The position numbers were made by a program, and so were the translations under genes. A DNA stretch of 38,942 bases from Chloroflexota bacterium (GTDB taxonomy: Bacteria > Chloroflexota > Anaerolineae > Anaerolineales > Anaerolineaceae), in NCBI GenBank assembly GCA_023434145.1, contig JAEYTI010000152.1:1-38942 (forward strand), read 5' to 3'. The notes under the pieces were generated by a model. The model was not told the origin of the DNA. It searched no databases and worked only from the letters and a program-made list of their open reading frames with translations. Shown one piece after another: positions 16,051 to 23,812 of this stretch (position 1 is its first letter; the number at the start of each line of letters is the position of its first letter).

Positions 16051-17316
16051 ATGAGAAAAGGCTCTTTGATTTTTTCACTGGTATTGGTTTTCACGGTGCT
16101 GCTATCGGCCTGCGCCGGTGGCAATAATGGGTTCGGATCGAATACAGGCTATCCCGCTCCCGGTGGTACGGAAACGCAGCCGATCCCCAATACGGGCATA
16201 ACGGAGGGCGTTGATATGAACACCCCCACTGTCGATTCGACTCCGGCAGTTGGTGTTACCGAGGCCATAGAAACCGCCACTCAAGCTGCGGCTGCCGTGG
16301 CTACAGAAGAAGATACCGAGGAAACTACACCCACCAATACCAGCGATGATGATGCCACTACTCCTACCGCTGATTCGGGCGGCCAGACCGGCAGCGGGCA
16401 GGGCAACGGGGTGATTGGCATCCCGCAGACGGGCAGCGGTGGGTATGTTGGCCTTGCCGCGATGACGGGCTGGCAGGTTGTTGGCGCGGATGGCAGCCCG
16501 ATCGGCACCGTGCAGGATTACGTGGTGAATACATGCGAAGCGCACATCCTCTACCTGGTGGTCGATGCTTCGGAAACTATTACCGCGCAGGGCGGCCAGC
16601 AAATTTTGATTCCCTTTGAGGCCGTTTTGGGCGAATTGAACGAGGGCAGCAGCGTGAGTGTGGATCGGAAAACCTTCACCCTTAAGCAGAATGCCGCCGA
16701 CCTGATGGCAGTGCCGGGTGTGGATATTGCCACCGCTGACCTTGAAAACCCCAACTGGTCGGAATCGATCTTGATCTACTGGGAGGATAACGATTATCTT
16801 CTGTCACGGACCGCCGGATGCCCGGTGCCTGTTTCGGGTGAACAGGCAACCCCTGCCGCCACGATGAATGCCACCCAGCCCGAATTTGATGCTACCCCCA
16901 CTGTAGACAGCGCCTTTACGCCTGACGCTGGAACAGACATGGAAGGCGAACGCCAGACGATCTATCGCCTCGCGCTTGCCAGCAAGCTGTTGAACGCGCG
17001 ACTTCAGGAAGGCAACGGTCGCTTGCTGGGAACGGTGCAGGATATCGCCATTGTTCCTGAGACCGGGCGCACCCAGTTCTACGTCGTTGATACGGCTCAG
17101 ATGGCACAGGCCACTGACCGCATGGTTGCCCTGCCCCCGGGTGCTGTGAATATTTCCTACGAGAACAGTGCCAACCAGCCAGTCGTGGTGCTGCTCGTCG
17201 AGACCAGCATCCTGCAGGATGCGCCAGACTTTGATGAGGGCGCGGGGAATTCTGACGGCGCCTGGTTCAACTACTGGAACCAGCACATCCCAGTGACCCG
17301 CGAGGCCATGCCGTAA
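16051..17316 (+). CDS. Lipoprotein with two PRC-barrel-like domains
   Basis: A 421-residue exported lipoprotein: signal peptide with lipobox LLSAC (C21), then a Thr/Ala/Glu-rich disordered tether (about 25-135). A first PRC-barrel-like domain (about 137-227) contains MTGWQVVGADGSPIGTVQDY and LYLVVDASETI. After a second low-complexity linker (about 255-300), a second such domain (about 305-387) contains LLNARLQEGNGRLLGTVQDI and QFYVVDTAQM. PRC barrels usually mediate protein-protein contacts inside the cell, so display on a lipidated stalk is unusual. The ATG at 16051 follows GGAGGAGG. It ends just before a 24-bp perfect hairpin shared with a convergent gene. Specific function unknown. Confidence 0.75.
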   Translation: MRKGSLIFSLVLVFTVLLSACAGGNNGFGSNTGYPAPGGTETQPIPNTGITEGVDMNTPTVDSTPAVGVTEAIETATQAAAAVATEEDTEETTPTNTSDDDATTPTADSGGQTGSGQGNGVIGIPQTGSGGYVGLAAMTGWQVVGADGSPIGTVQDYVVNTCEAHILYLVVDASETITAQGGQQILIPFEAVLGELNEGSSVSVDRKTFTLKQNAADLMAVPGVDIATADLENPNWSESILIYWEDNDYLLSRTAGCPVPVSGEQATPAATMNATQPEFDATPTVDSAFTPDAGTDMEGERQTIYRLALASKLLNARLQEGNGRLLGTVQDIAIVPETGRTQFYVVDTAQMAQATDRMVALPPGAVNISYENSANQPVVVLLVETSILQDAPDFDEGAGNSDGAWFNYWNQHIPVTREAMP

Positions 17317-17323
17317 AATCTTT

Positions 17324-17373
17324 TTTTCTACCAAAAAAGTGGGCGACGTGTCGCCCACTTTTTTGGTAGAAAA
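17324..17373. repeat. Perfect 24-bp hairpin between convergent genes
   Basis: Bases 17324-17347 are the exact reverse complement of 17350-17373 (loop GT). The arms contain A/T runs next to the GTGGGCGAC core, but no U-tract follows the hairpin on either strand. It fills the 59-base gap between the lipoprotein stop and the M20 peptidase stop, so it probably ends transcription from both sides. Confidence 0.9.
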
Positions 17374-17375
17374 TA

Positions 17376-18734
17376 CTACCCACCAAATTCTTTCAGAATG
17401 CGGGTGATTTGCTTCGCCCCCTTCAGGTATAGATCCAGACGGATGTTCTCGTTGGGAGCGTGCGCCCCCGAGCCTGGGTGGCCGATCCCTGCGGTGACGA
17501 CCGGCACGTTCAGGTATTCCACAAAGGCATGGTTCGGCCCCGAGCCGCCGATCATCGGCACCACTTCCATGGGTGCGCCATAAATTTCCGCAGCGCTTTC
17601 TACCACCAGTTTTACAAACGGGTGGTCAGGATCGGTGCGGGCGGGCGCTTCACCACCGAGGAGGTTGACCTGCACATCGCTGAAGCCTTCCGTGTCGAGG
17701 TGGGCGCGCAGCAGCTTGAGCGTTTTCTCGGGCGTCTGGTCGGGGACGAGCCGGAAATCGATCTTTGCGCTGGCTTTGGCGGGCAGAACCGTCTTGGAGC
17801 CAGCGCCCTGGTAGCCGGAGGTCAACCCGCAGATCGTGCAGGTCGGCTCGAACACCTCGGCAATGCGCAGATCCACGCCGCCGGTAAGACCATTTAGGAA
17901 GTGATCCAGCCCGTAGCGCTGCCTGTATTCCTCCGCCACTTCGGGAAGGGCGTCCATCAGCTCGCGGTCTCGCGCGGAGGGCGGGACCACATCATCGTAG
18001 TAGTTGGGGATGCGGATGCGCTCATCCGGGCCTTTGAGCGTGTTGAGCGCCCACACCAGCCGCCAGGCCGCATTGGGGAAGATCGAGCCGCCTAACCCGG
18101 AATGCACGTCCTGGTTGGCAGTTTCCACGCTCAATTCTACGTAGCAGATGCCGCGCAAACCCAGGTACTGCATGGGGATCTCTCGGTGATCCACGCCGCC
18201 AAATTCCCACACGCAGGCATCCGCTGCCAGCAGCGCGCGGTGATCGTGGACAAAGCCGGGCAGGTGCACGCTGCTGATCTCCTCCTCCCCCTCCACCACG
18301 AACTTCACGTTGCAGGGCAGCTCACCGTCCTCGTCCAGCAGGGCGTCAATCGCATACAGGCGGCTCACCAGGTGGCCCTTGTCGTCTGAGACTCCGCGAG
18401 CATACAGATGACCGTCGCGCAGGGTGGGCTCGAACGGCGGCGTATGCCACAGTTCCAGCGGCTCGGCGGGCTGCACATCGTAATGGTTGTAGAACAGCAG
18501 GGTTTTGTCTGTCTTGCCATGCCGTTCGCCAAAAACCACCGGCGCGCCGCCGGTCTCCAGAATCTGCACGGCGAACCCGCGCCGCAGCAGCATTTCAGCC
18601 ACCATCTGCGCCGTCTCGCGCAGGCCCCAGTTCTGCGCCGCCACGCTGGGCTGCGCGCACAGGCGTGAAAGCTCTTCGATGCTCTGGTTGAGATGATCTT
18701 CCAGGTAGCGATCGACTTTGGTGTAATCGCTCAT
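17376..18734 (-). CDS. M20-family metallopeptidase (dipeptidase type)
   Basis: A 452-residue cytoplasmic zinc peptidase of the M20 family, dipeptidase/CNDP-like branch. Metal ligands and catalytic residues are recognisable: H84 and D86 in YNHYDVQP, D117/D118 in ARGVSDDKG, EGEEE (148-152) with the general base, and the C-terminal histidine in GSGAHAPNE. The lid (dimerisation) domain begins near LGLRGICYVELSVETANQDVHSGLGG. It likely hydrolyses small peptides or N-acyl amino acids. The start is well supported by AAGGAGG before the ATG. The mobile repeat (18767-18900) lies immediately upstream, so promoter elements may lie within or beside it. Confidence 0.92.
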   Translation of the reverse strand: MSDYTKVDRYLEDHLNQSIEELSRLCAQPSVAAQNWGLRETAQMVAEMLLRRGFAVQILETGGAPVVFGERHGKTDKTLLFYNHYDVQPAEPLELWHTPPFEPTLRDGHLYARGVSDDKGHLVSRLYAIDALLDEDGELPCNVKFVVEGEEEISSVHLPGFVHDHRALLAADACVWEFGGVDHREIPMQYLGLRGICYVELSVETANQDVHSGLGGSIFPNAAWRLVWALNTLKGPDERIRIPNYYDDVVPPSARDRELMDALPEVAEEYRQRYGLDHFLNGLTGGVDLRIAEVFEPTCTICGLTSGYQGAGSKTVLPAKASAKIDFRLVPDQTPEKTLKLLRAHLDTEGFSDVQVNLLGGEAPARTDPDHPFVKLVVESAAEIYGAPMEVVPMIGGSGPNHAFVEYLNVPVVTAGIGHPGSGAHAPNENIRLDLYLKGAKQITRILKEFGG

Positions 18735-18766
18735 ATTGTCCTCCTTGGTGGATAGTCTAGGAAAAA

Positions 18767-18900
18767 CGCCTCACCCCAGCCCTCTCCATTTTTCTTCGAA
18801 AAATAGAGAGGGTGCCTTGCAAATCATGAACATTCGCGGAACAAGTCACCCTCTCCACTTCCGCTGCTCGTGCGGAAATGGAGAGGGCCGGGGTGAGGCG
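18767..18900. repeat. Palindromic MITE-like element, copy 2
   Basis: A 134-bp element with the same 11-bp terminal inverted repeats as copy 1 (CGCCTCACCCC at 18767-18777 and GGGGTGAGGCG at 18890-18900). It holds two hairpins, about 18780-18812 (CCCTCTCC arm, TTC loop) and about 18849-18887 (16-bp arms, 7-nt loop). A spacer begins TGCCTTGC and ends AACAAG. The left 55 bases are nearly identical to the reverse complement of the right part of copy 1; the spacer has diverged. It lies 33 bases upstream of the M20 gene and 7 bases after the VTT gene stop. Confidence 0.85.
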
Positions 18901-18907
18901 TTCCTCC

Positions 18908-19468
18908 CTAAAACCACGGAAACCACTGAATAATCTGCGAACCGCCGTAGGCGAAGAGCAGCATCTTCAGAATCTTACCAATCATGCACCAGAGCAGAAA
19001 ATTCACCACCTTCATGCGCAGCGCGCCGGCGATGATGCCCGCCATATCAAAGGCCGGGTTGGGGATAAACGCCAGCAGCAGGATCACCCACTCCCCGTAT
19101 TTTCGCATCCAGCCTTCCATCTTCTCATAGATACCGACCCTTGCCACTACCTTCTGCCCGCTAAAGCCCGCCAGATAGCCGGAAAGCTCGCCCAGCGCCG
19201 CGCCCGACCCAGCAGCAATTGCCACCCAAAACGGGTTGAACACCGCCCCCATCGCCGAGGTAAACAGCACCCCCGGCACCGGCAGGATCAGCGTTGCATT
19301 GGAAAGCAGCGAAAGCAAAAAGATGCCCGGATATCCATACGCGCCCAGATCCTTGACGCGGTCGCGGATCGAAACCAGGTAGAGGGTCAGCGCAATGACC
19401 AGGATCAGCGCCATAACGCGAGCAACGGTACTCCACGGGACGCTATCCAGCCACTGCGGTCGATTCAT
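18908..19468 (-). CDS. VTT-domain (DedA/SNARE-associated-like) membrane protein
   Basis: A 186-residue integral membrane protein with about five helices. It shows the VTT/DedA-like core: NATLILPVPGVLFTSAMGA followed by FWVAIAAGSGAALGELSGYLAG, and the later GEWVILLLAFIPNPAFDMAG re-entrant region. Relatives are lipid-handling proteins in membranes, including undecaprenyl-phosphate and phospholipid flippases; this branch resembles small YqaA-like members. Substrate not predictable. Its start lies inside the 3' end of the uridine kinase gene (26-base overlap), so the two are co-transcribed and coupled. Confidence 0.85.
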   Translation of the reverse strand: MNRPQWLDSVPWSTVARVMALILVIALTLYLVSIRDRVKDLGAYGYPGIFLLSLLSNATLILPVPGVLFTSAMGAVFNPFWVAIAAGSGAALGELSGYLAGFSGQKVVARVGIYEKMEGWMRKYGEWVILLLAFIPNPAFDMAGIIAGALRMKVVNFLLWCMIGKILKMLLFAYGGSQIIQWFPWF

Positions 19469-20108
19469 GCCCCTGATCCTTATGGTACAGCAGATCTTCC
19501 AACCGCGCTACCACCATATCCAGCGCCACGGTGTTCAGCCCGCCTTCAGGGATGATCACATCAGCGTAGCGCTTGGATGGCTCGACAAACTCCATGTGCA
19601 TTGGCCGGACGGTGTGGAGATACTGGTTGATGACCGACTCGGTTGTTCGACCGCGCTCTACAATGTCGCGCTGTAAACGGCGGATAAAGCGGATGTCGGC
19701 GTCTGTATCGACGAAAATTTTTACATCAAACAGCTTGCGCAGTTCGCTCTCATAAAAGATCAGGATGCCCTCTACCAGGATAATCTGGCGCGGTTCCACG
19801 TGGATGGTCTTATCTGTGCGGCTGTGGTTGGTGAAGTCATACACCGGCAGTTCCACCGGCTTACCGTCCCGCAGTTGCTGTACATGCTGCACCAGCAGGT
19901 CTGTTTCCAACGAATCGGGATGATCAAAATTAACCCGCCGCCGGTCGTCCAGGGTGAGCGTGGTAAGATCCTTGTAATACGCATCGTGCGGCAAAAAAGC
20001 AATTTGATTCGCCCCCACACGCTTTAAAATCACACTGGCAACCGTTGTTTTTCCCGAACCGGTGCCGCCTGCAATACCAATGACCACGGGTTTATTTTGT
20101 TTGGGCAT
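19443..20108 (-). CDS. udk: Uridine kinase
   Basis: A 221-residue P-loop kinase. It has the Walker A motif GGTGSGKT (14-21), LPHDAYYKDLTTLT, FDHPDSLETDLLVQHVQQL with the substrate-binding stretch, PVYDFTNHSRTDKT, ILVEGILIFYESELRKLFDV, FVDTDADIRFIRRLQRDIVERGRT and PSKRYADVIIPEGG. These are the hallmarks of uridine/cytidine kinase, which phosphorylates uridine to UMP in pyrimidine salvage. The frame stays open upstream, but the ATG at 20108 matches the family start. It has no Shine-Dalgarno sequence, while a perfect TATAAT ends 7 bases before it, so the mRNA is probably leaderless. Confidence 0.95.
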   Translation of the reverse strand: MPKQNKPVVIGIAGGTGSGKTTVASVILKRVGANQIAFLPHDAYYKDLTTLTLDDRRRVNFDHPDSLETDLLVQHVQQLRDGKPVELPVYDFTNHSRTDKTIHVEPRQIILVEGILIFYESELRKLFDVKIFVDTDADIRFIRRLQRDIVERGRTTESVINQYLHTVRPMHMEFVEPSKRYADVIIPEGGLNTVALDMVVARLEDLLYHKDQGHESTAVAG

Positions 20109-20115
20109 ACAGCCG

Positions 20116-20121
20116 ATTATA
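20116..20121 (-). promoter_or_regulatory. -10 element, leaderless udk promoter
   Basis: On the minus strand a perfect TATAAT is separated from the udk ATG by 7 bases (CGGCTGT). Transcription would start at the A of the start codon. No convincing -35 is present. Confidence 0.55.
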
Positions 20122-20155
20122 CTCTGACACTCACGAAAGCAGATACGCGATGAGT

Positions 20156-20214
20156 TTTCGTTCATTGGGGAGCGGCGGAACAGTCCCCGTCCCGCCGCTC
20201 CCCAATGAACGAAA
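20156..20214. repeat. Perfect 23-bp hairpin between divergent genes, flanked by direct repeats
   Basis: Bases 20156-20178 are the exact reverse complement of 20192-20214, with a 13-nt loop. A 15-base near-repeat, CGAAAGCnGATACGC, lies just outside the left arm (from 20134) and overlaps the end of the right arm (from 20210). The element lies between the starts of the divergent udk and GH130 genes, so it cannot be a simple terminator of either. Confidence 0.85.
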
Positions 20215-20338
20215 GCTGATACGCTCAAGCAACACTGCTTGTGGGTTCGTAGTAGAATGAATGGAGATGGCAGGTGGGTTGTTTGCCTGCAATGGCAACC
20301 AACCGGAGAATACTGCCGCAAAAGAGGAGCCGCCAAAC

Positions 20339-21358
20339 ATGTTGGGACAGCAAACCATCGGAAAGCTGACCTCCAGCCCGGTCATCCATCGCCACCCCGG
20401 CAATCCCATCCTCGCGCCGAAGGATGTACCCTATGGCCCGAGTCTCGTCTTCAACGTGGGCGTAGCACGGTACAACGGCAAGTATGTGATGGCATTCCGC
20501 AATGACTACGAACACTCCCCGGGCAGCCTTCACATCGACACAACCCGCAGCAACATTGGGCTGGCATATAGTGACGATGGTATCCACTGGGATGTACAGC
20601 CCGAGCCCGTTTTCGCCATCCGCGATGACGAGAACCTCCGCGTCTACGATCCGCGCCTGACGGTGATTGATGGGCGTTGCTATATGTGCTTTGCCGTGGA
20701 TACCCTGCACGGGCTGCGCGCCGGCATCGCTGTGACGGATGATTTTACAAAGTTCGAAATCCTGCATCTTTCACTGCCCGACAACCGCAATGTGGTGCTT
20801 TTCCCCGAGCGGTTCAACGGCAGATACCTGCGCCTCGACCGGCCTTTCCCGGTCTATTCTCGCATCACGCCCGAGACCTTCGATATCTGGATCTCGCAGT
20901 CGCCAGATCTGCGCTTTTGGGGCGAGAGCAGCCTGCTGCTGGGTGCGGAGCAGGTGCCCTATGCCAACCGCAAAATTGGCCCCGGCGCGCCGCCCGTAAA
21001 GACGCCGCAAGGCTGGCTAACCATGTTCCACGCGGTCGATTTCGACCCCGAGCGCGGTAAGAACGGCTGGGAAGAGCAGTGGCAGAAGCGCTACACCACC
21101 GGAATCATGCTGCTAGACCTGGACGACCCGCGCAAGGTGATTGGCATGTACCGCCAGCCGCTGATCGCGCCCGAGGCGCCCTACGAGATCGATGGCGGTT
21201 TCCGCAACAACGTGATTTTCGCGACCGGGATGGTTTTGGAGGAGAGCGGTGAGGTAAAGATCTACTACGGAGCCGCGGATACCGTCACCTGCCTGGCTAC
21301 CGCGCACGTAGACGATCTGGTGCGCCTGTGCCTGGAGGGTGGCAGCCCGAACCACTAG
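20339..21358 (+). CDS. GH130 family glycoside phosphorylase-like protein
   Basis: A 339-residue five-bladed propeller protein of glycoside hydrolase family 130. Typical segments are HPGNPILAPKDVPYGPSLVF, FNVGVARYNGKYVMAFRND, SNIGLAYSDDGIHW, DDENLRVYDPRLTVIDGRCY (D104), KIGPGAPPVKTPQGWLTMFH, TTGIMLLDLDDPRKVIG and the C-terminal NNVIFATGMVLEESGEVKIYYGAADT. GH130 members are mainly beta-mannoside phosphorylases that release mannose 1-phosphate. The ATG at 20339 has GAGGAG 9 bases upstream; the upstream in-frame extension is unlike the family. No signal peptide, so cytoplasmic. It stands alone, divergent from udk and convergent with tRNA-Thr. Confidence 0.88.
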   Translation: MLGQQTIGKLTSSPVIHRHPGNPILAPKDVPYGPSLVFNVGVARYNGKYVMAFRNDYEHSPGSLHIDTTRSNIGLAYSDDGIHWDVQPEPVFAIRDDENLRVYDPRLTVIDGRCYMCFAVDTLHGLRAGIAVTDDFTKFEILHLSLPDNRNVVLFPERFNGRYLRLDRPFPVYSRITPETFDIWISQSPDLRFWGESSLLLGAEQVPYANRKIGPGAPPVKTPQGWLTMFHAVDFDPERGKNGWEEQWQKRYTTGIMLLDLDDPRKVIGMYRQPLIAPEAPYEIDGGFRNNVIFATGMVLEESGEVKIYYGAADTVTCLATAHVDDLVRLCLEGGSPNH

Positions 21359-21370
21359 CTGACCTTAACA

Positions 21371-21396
21371 AACAAAAAGCTCCTGTTTCCAGGAGC
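21371..21396 (-). terminator. Intrinsic terminator of tRNA-Thr
   Basis: On the minus strand GCTCCTG-GAAA-CAGGAGC is followed directly by TTTTTGTTTG. It lies 15 bases after the tRNA 3' end: a classical hairpin plus U-tract. Confidence 0.8.
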
Positions 21397-21410
21397 CGGG
21401 GGACGCTTCA

Positions 21411-21483
21411 AGCCAACAGAGGGGATCGAACCCTCGACCTGACGATTACGAATCGTCTGCTCTACCAGCTGAGCTATGTTGGC
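21411..21483 (-). tRNA. tRNA-Thr (anticodon CGT)
   Basis: Full cloverleaf on the minus strand: acceptor GCCAACA/TGTTGGC, D arm GCTCAGCTGGTAGAGC, anticodon stem GACGA/TCGTC with loop TTCGTAA (anticodon CGT, reading ACG), and T arm GAGGG-TTCGATC-CCCTC. Length 73 nt; CCA is not encoded. A promoter and an intrinsic terminator flank it. Confidence 0.96.
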
Positions 21484-21492
21484 GCGGTGTTG

Positions 21493-21521
21493 ATTATACC
21501 AGCATCACGATAAGATGGGAA
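21493..21521 (-). promoter_or_regulatory. Promoter of tRNA-Thr
   Basis: On the minus strand TTCCCA (-35) and TATAAT (-10) are separated by 17 bases. TG precedes the -10 (TGGTATAAT), making it an extended -10 promoter. The tRNA begins 9 bases after the -10. Confidence 0.7.
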
Positions 21522-21548
21522 GATTTTGTGCTCTTTGGAATTTGCCGT

Positions 21549-21589
21549 GGTTATCGAGGGAAATTGCTGAGCAATTTCCCTCGATAACC
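21549..21589. repeat. Perfect 20-bp palindrome upstream of the glycosyltransferase gene
   Basis: Bases 21549-21568 are the exact reverse complement of 21570-21589 with one central base. It lies behind the tRNA-Thr promoter and about 90 bases before the glycosyltransferase start, that is, between divergent transcription units. No U-tract follows on either strand. Confidence 0.85.
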
Positions 21590-21678
21590 CCACCACTCCC
21601 AGAAACCCCGATTTTGGTAAAGAATTTTTAACGGTTGGATCAGCGCGCACGGGCTGAGCGCGCGGAGGAGGAAACGGA

Positions 21679-22941
21679 ATGCTCAATGTCGCGATGATCT
21701 CGTACCACACCTGTCCGCTGGCAATTTTGGGCGGCAAGGATACCGGCGGCATGAATGTATATGTGCGCGAGGTGACGCGCTACCTGGGGCGCAAGGGCAT
21801 CCATGTGGACGTGTTCACCCGCTCACAGGACGAGCACGTGCCGCATGTGCTGCACGACCTGGGCTACGGCAACCGCGTAGTACACATTCAATCCGGGCCG
21901 GAACACCCCATGCCCAAGAAAGAGCTGGCGGGCTACCTGCCCCAGTTCGCTGAGGGCATCGAAAATTTTGCACGCGAGAAGGGCATTCACTACGACCTGA
22001 TCCACAGTCACTACTGGATGTCGGGCATTGCGGCCCGGCAGCTTAAAGAGCGCTGGAATGTGCCGGTGGTGCACATGTTCCACACGCTAGGGTTGATGAA
22101 GAACCGCGTGGCGCAGAGTGAAGCCGAGATGGAGGGTGAGTACCGCTTTCAGGGCGAGCGCCAGGTGCTCGACTTCGCCGACCGCATCATCGCTGCCACG
22201 CTGGCGGAAGAATCACAGCTCCAGTTTCTCTACCGGGCGAACAAGGAAAAGATCAGCATCATTCCGCCGGGCGTTGATATCAGCCACTTCTACCCCATCC
22301 CGCAAGATGAAGCGAGAAGCGTGGTCGGCATCCCCGCAAAAGACCCCATGCTGCTTTTTGTAGGCCGCATCGAGCCGCTCAAAGGCGTCGATACGCTGAT
22401 CCGCGCGATTGCCCACATGCGCCGCACCGGTGTCACCGATCAATACCCGCACTATCTTGCCATCATCGGCGGCGATCCCGGCATTGATGCAAGTCTGATG
22501 AACACCGAGATGGGCCGCTTACAAAGTCTGTGTTCCGAGTTGGGTTTGCAAGATATGGTCATCTTCCTCGGCAAGCGCTCGCAGGCATCCCTGCCCTATT
22601 ATTACTCCGCTGCCGATGTGCTGATCATGCCGTCATACTATGAATCGTTTGGCATGGTGGCGCTGGAAGCCATGGCGTGCGGCACGCCCGTGGTCGCCTC
22701 ACAGGTGGGCGGGCTGGCCTTCCTTATCCAGGATGGCATCACCGGCTTTGTGGTGCCGGGCGGCGATCACCTGGCGCTCAGCGAGCGGCTGACACAGCTC
22801 CTCAGCCAGCCAGACCTGAGCCGCCGCCTGGGAGAACAGGCCGCCGCATACGCGCAGGAATACAGTTGGGAGAATATCACCAGCCGCATTCTCGAGTTGT
22901 ACCACGAGGTGCTGCACACACCCGAGAAAGTGGGGCCGTGA
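21679..22941 (+). CDS. Family 4 glycosyltransferase, sucrose-phosphate-synthase/MshA-like
   Basis: A 420-residue GT-B enzyme. The N-terminal domain has ISYHTCPLAILGGKDTGGMN with the GGMNVYVREV motif and VDVFTR, typical of the sucrose phosphate synthase/MshA group of GT4. The acceptor region HSHYWMSGIAARQLKERWNV and the donor domain (PPGVDISHFYP, LLFVGRIEPLKGVDTLI) follow. The E-x7-E pair lies in YYESFGMVALEAMACGTP. It should transfer glucose or N-acetylglucosamine from a nucleotide sugar to a soluble acceptor such as an inositol phosphate or sugar phosphate; choosing among these needs phylogeny. The start has GGAGGAGG upstream. It stands alone between hairpins. Confidence 0.88.
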   Translation: MLNVAMISYHTCPLAILGGKDTGGMNVYVREVTRYLGRKGIHVDVFTRSQDEHVPHVLHDLGYGNRVVHIQSGPEHPMPKKELAGYLPQFAEGIENFAREKGIHYDLIHSHYWMSGIAARQLKERWNVPVVHMFHTLGLMKNRVAQSEAEMEGEYRFQGERQVLDFADRIIAATLAEESQLQFLYRANKEKISIIPPGVDISHFYPIPQDEARSVVGIPAKDPMLLFVGRIEPLKGVDTLIRAIAHMRRTGVTDQYPHYLAIIGGDPGIDASLMNTEMGRLQSLCSELGLQDMVIFLGKRSQASLPYYYSAADVLIMPSYYESFGMVALEAMACGTPVVASQVGGLAFLIQDGITGFVVPGGDHLALSERLTQLLSQPDLSRRLGEQAAAYAQEYSWENITSRILELYHEVLHTPEKVGP

Positions 22942-22949
22942 ATCGTTAG

Positions 22950-22989
22950 TAGTGTTTCAATAAGGCAGGTCTGCCTTATTGAAACACTA
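22950..22989. repeat. Perfect 19-bp hairpin between convergent genes
   Basis: Bases 22950-22968 are the exact reverse complement of 22971-22989 (loop GT). It begins 9 bases after the glycosyltransferase stop and is not followed by a U-tract on either strand. Confidence 0.85.
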
Positions 22990-23004
22990 TCGAAAATTAA
23001 AGCG

Positions 23005-23065
23005 GTAACTGCTCAGCCGCAGGGAGCGTTTTAAAGGCATTCGCCCGGCAGGGCTGAGCAGTTAC
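23005..23065. repeat. Second inverted repeat in the convergent gap
   Basis: GTAACTGCTCAGCC (23005-23018) and GGCTGAGCAGTTAC (23052-23065) form a 14-bp stem with a 33-nt internal segment that can pair further (CCGC with GCGG-like ends). TTAAAGCG occurs directly outside both arms as a direct repeat. Probably ends transcription of the minus-strand membrane protein gene, 15 bases away. Confidence 0.6.
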
Positions 23066-23079
23066 TTAAAGCGTTTAGT

Positions 23080-23715
23080 TTAGAAGAGTGGGCCGCGGAA
23101 GACGTACAGCGCCAGGCTGATCATAAACCACAGCGCCAATGCGCCGTTGATGCGTTGGATGCGTTTTCGCGTGTGGAACAGGATCCAGCCCAACACCAGC
23201 ACCGCTGCCAGCACCGCGGCATAGCCCGTCAGCCGGTAGATGAGCGTGAAGATTGGTGACTGCGGGGCCAGCGCTGCCTGCCCGCGCATCACTACCGTCT
23301 CGGTCCAATTCAGGAAGAAAGACAGGCAGAAGAAGCGCGCGCCGACCGGCAAAAAACGCCAGATCTGAAAGAAAATCAGCGTAGATAACATCAGCAGCAC
23401 GACAGAAACGTGGTTTGGTTCTTCCCCGCCGCCCAGGTGCGAACTGACTGCCACCACCGACCAGGCCAAAAAGCCCCCGGCGATGCCATACCACGCGCGG
23501 ATCGTATCGGCGTAACGGTTGGAAAGCGCATGATGCAGGGCAAACATGGATACTGCCAGCAACCCAATGACGAACACCAGCAGGCCCGGCGCGCCAAACG
23601 ATGAAACGATGGGATTGATGCTCAGGGTGACCATCAGCCACAGCAAAAACAAAATCACCGCAGCGAGCACACCGTCAGTCCACTTGCTCCACCACTCCGC
23701 GCTTTTCTCTCTCAT
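23080..23715 (-). CDS. Six-helix membrane protein of unknown function
   Basis: A 211-residue integral membrane protein with a short charged N-terminus and about six helices (about 14-33, 43-62, 76-94, 102-121, 130-145 and 160-182, plus a hydrophobic C-terminal end). I do not recognise a family. The ATG is preceded by GGAGACC on the minus strand. It lies upstream of nothing on its strand and converges on the glycosyltransferase gene; dinB ends 98 bases upstream on the same strand, so the two may be co-transcribed. Confidence 0.6.
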   Translation of the reverse strand: MREKSAEWWSKWTDGVLAAVILFLLWLMVTLSINPIVSSFGAPGLLVFVIGLLAVSMFALHHALSNRYADTIRAWYGIAGGFLAWSVVAVSSHLGGGEEPNHVSVVLLMLSTLIFFQIWRFLPVGARFFCLSFFLNWTETVVMRGQAALAPQSPIFTLIYRLTGYAAVLAAVLVLGWILFHTRKRIQRINGALALWFMISLALYVFRGPLF

Positions 23716-23812
23716 TGGTCTCCATGTATGGGGATAACGGCAAGGTTATACGTACACCCTTTTTATACCGTGTTCACCGAGGCGAATCAAGCGGCGGGGC
23801 CTTTCAAAATTA

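Noticed and set aside
17324..17373. Standard bidirectional intrinsic terminator
   Set aside because: The T and A runs are inside the paired arms; no free U-run follows the hairpin on either strand, so it was classed with the long hairpins.
8253..18900. CRISPR or tandem repeat
   Set aside because: Only two copies 10 kb apart in opposite orientation, with terminal inverted repeats; no spacer-repeat pattern anywhere in the window.
20109..20336. N-terminal extension of uridine kinase
   Set aside because: Would be translated from the long hairpin and the divergent promoter region; family proteins begin just before the P-loop.
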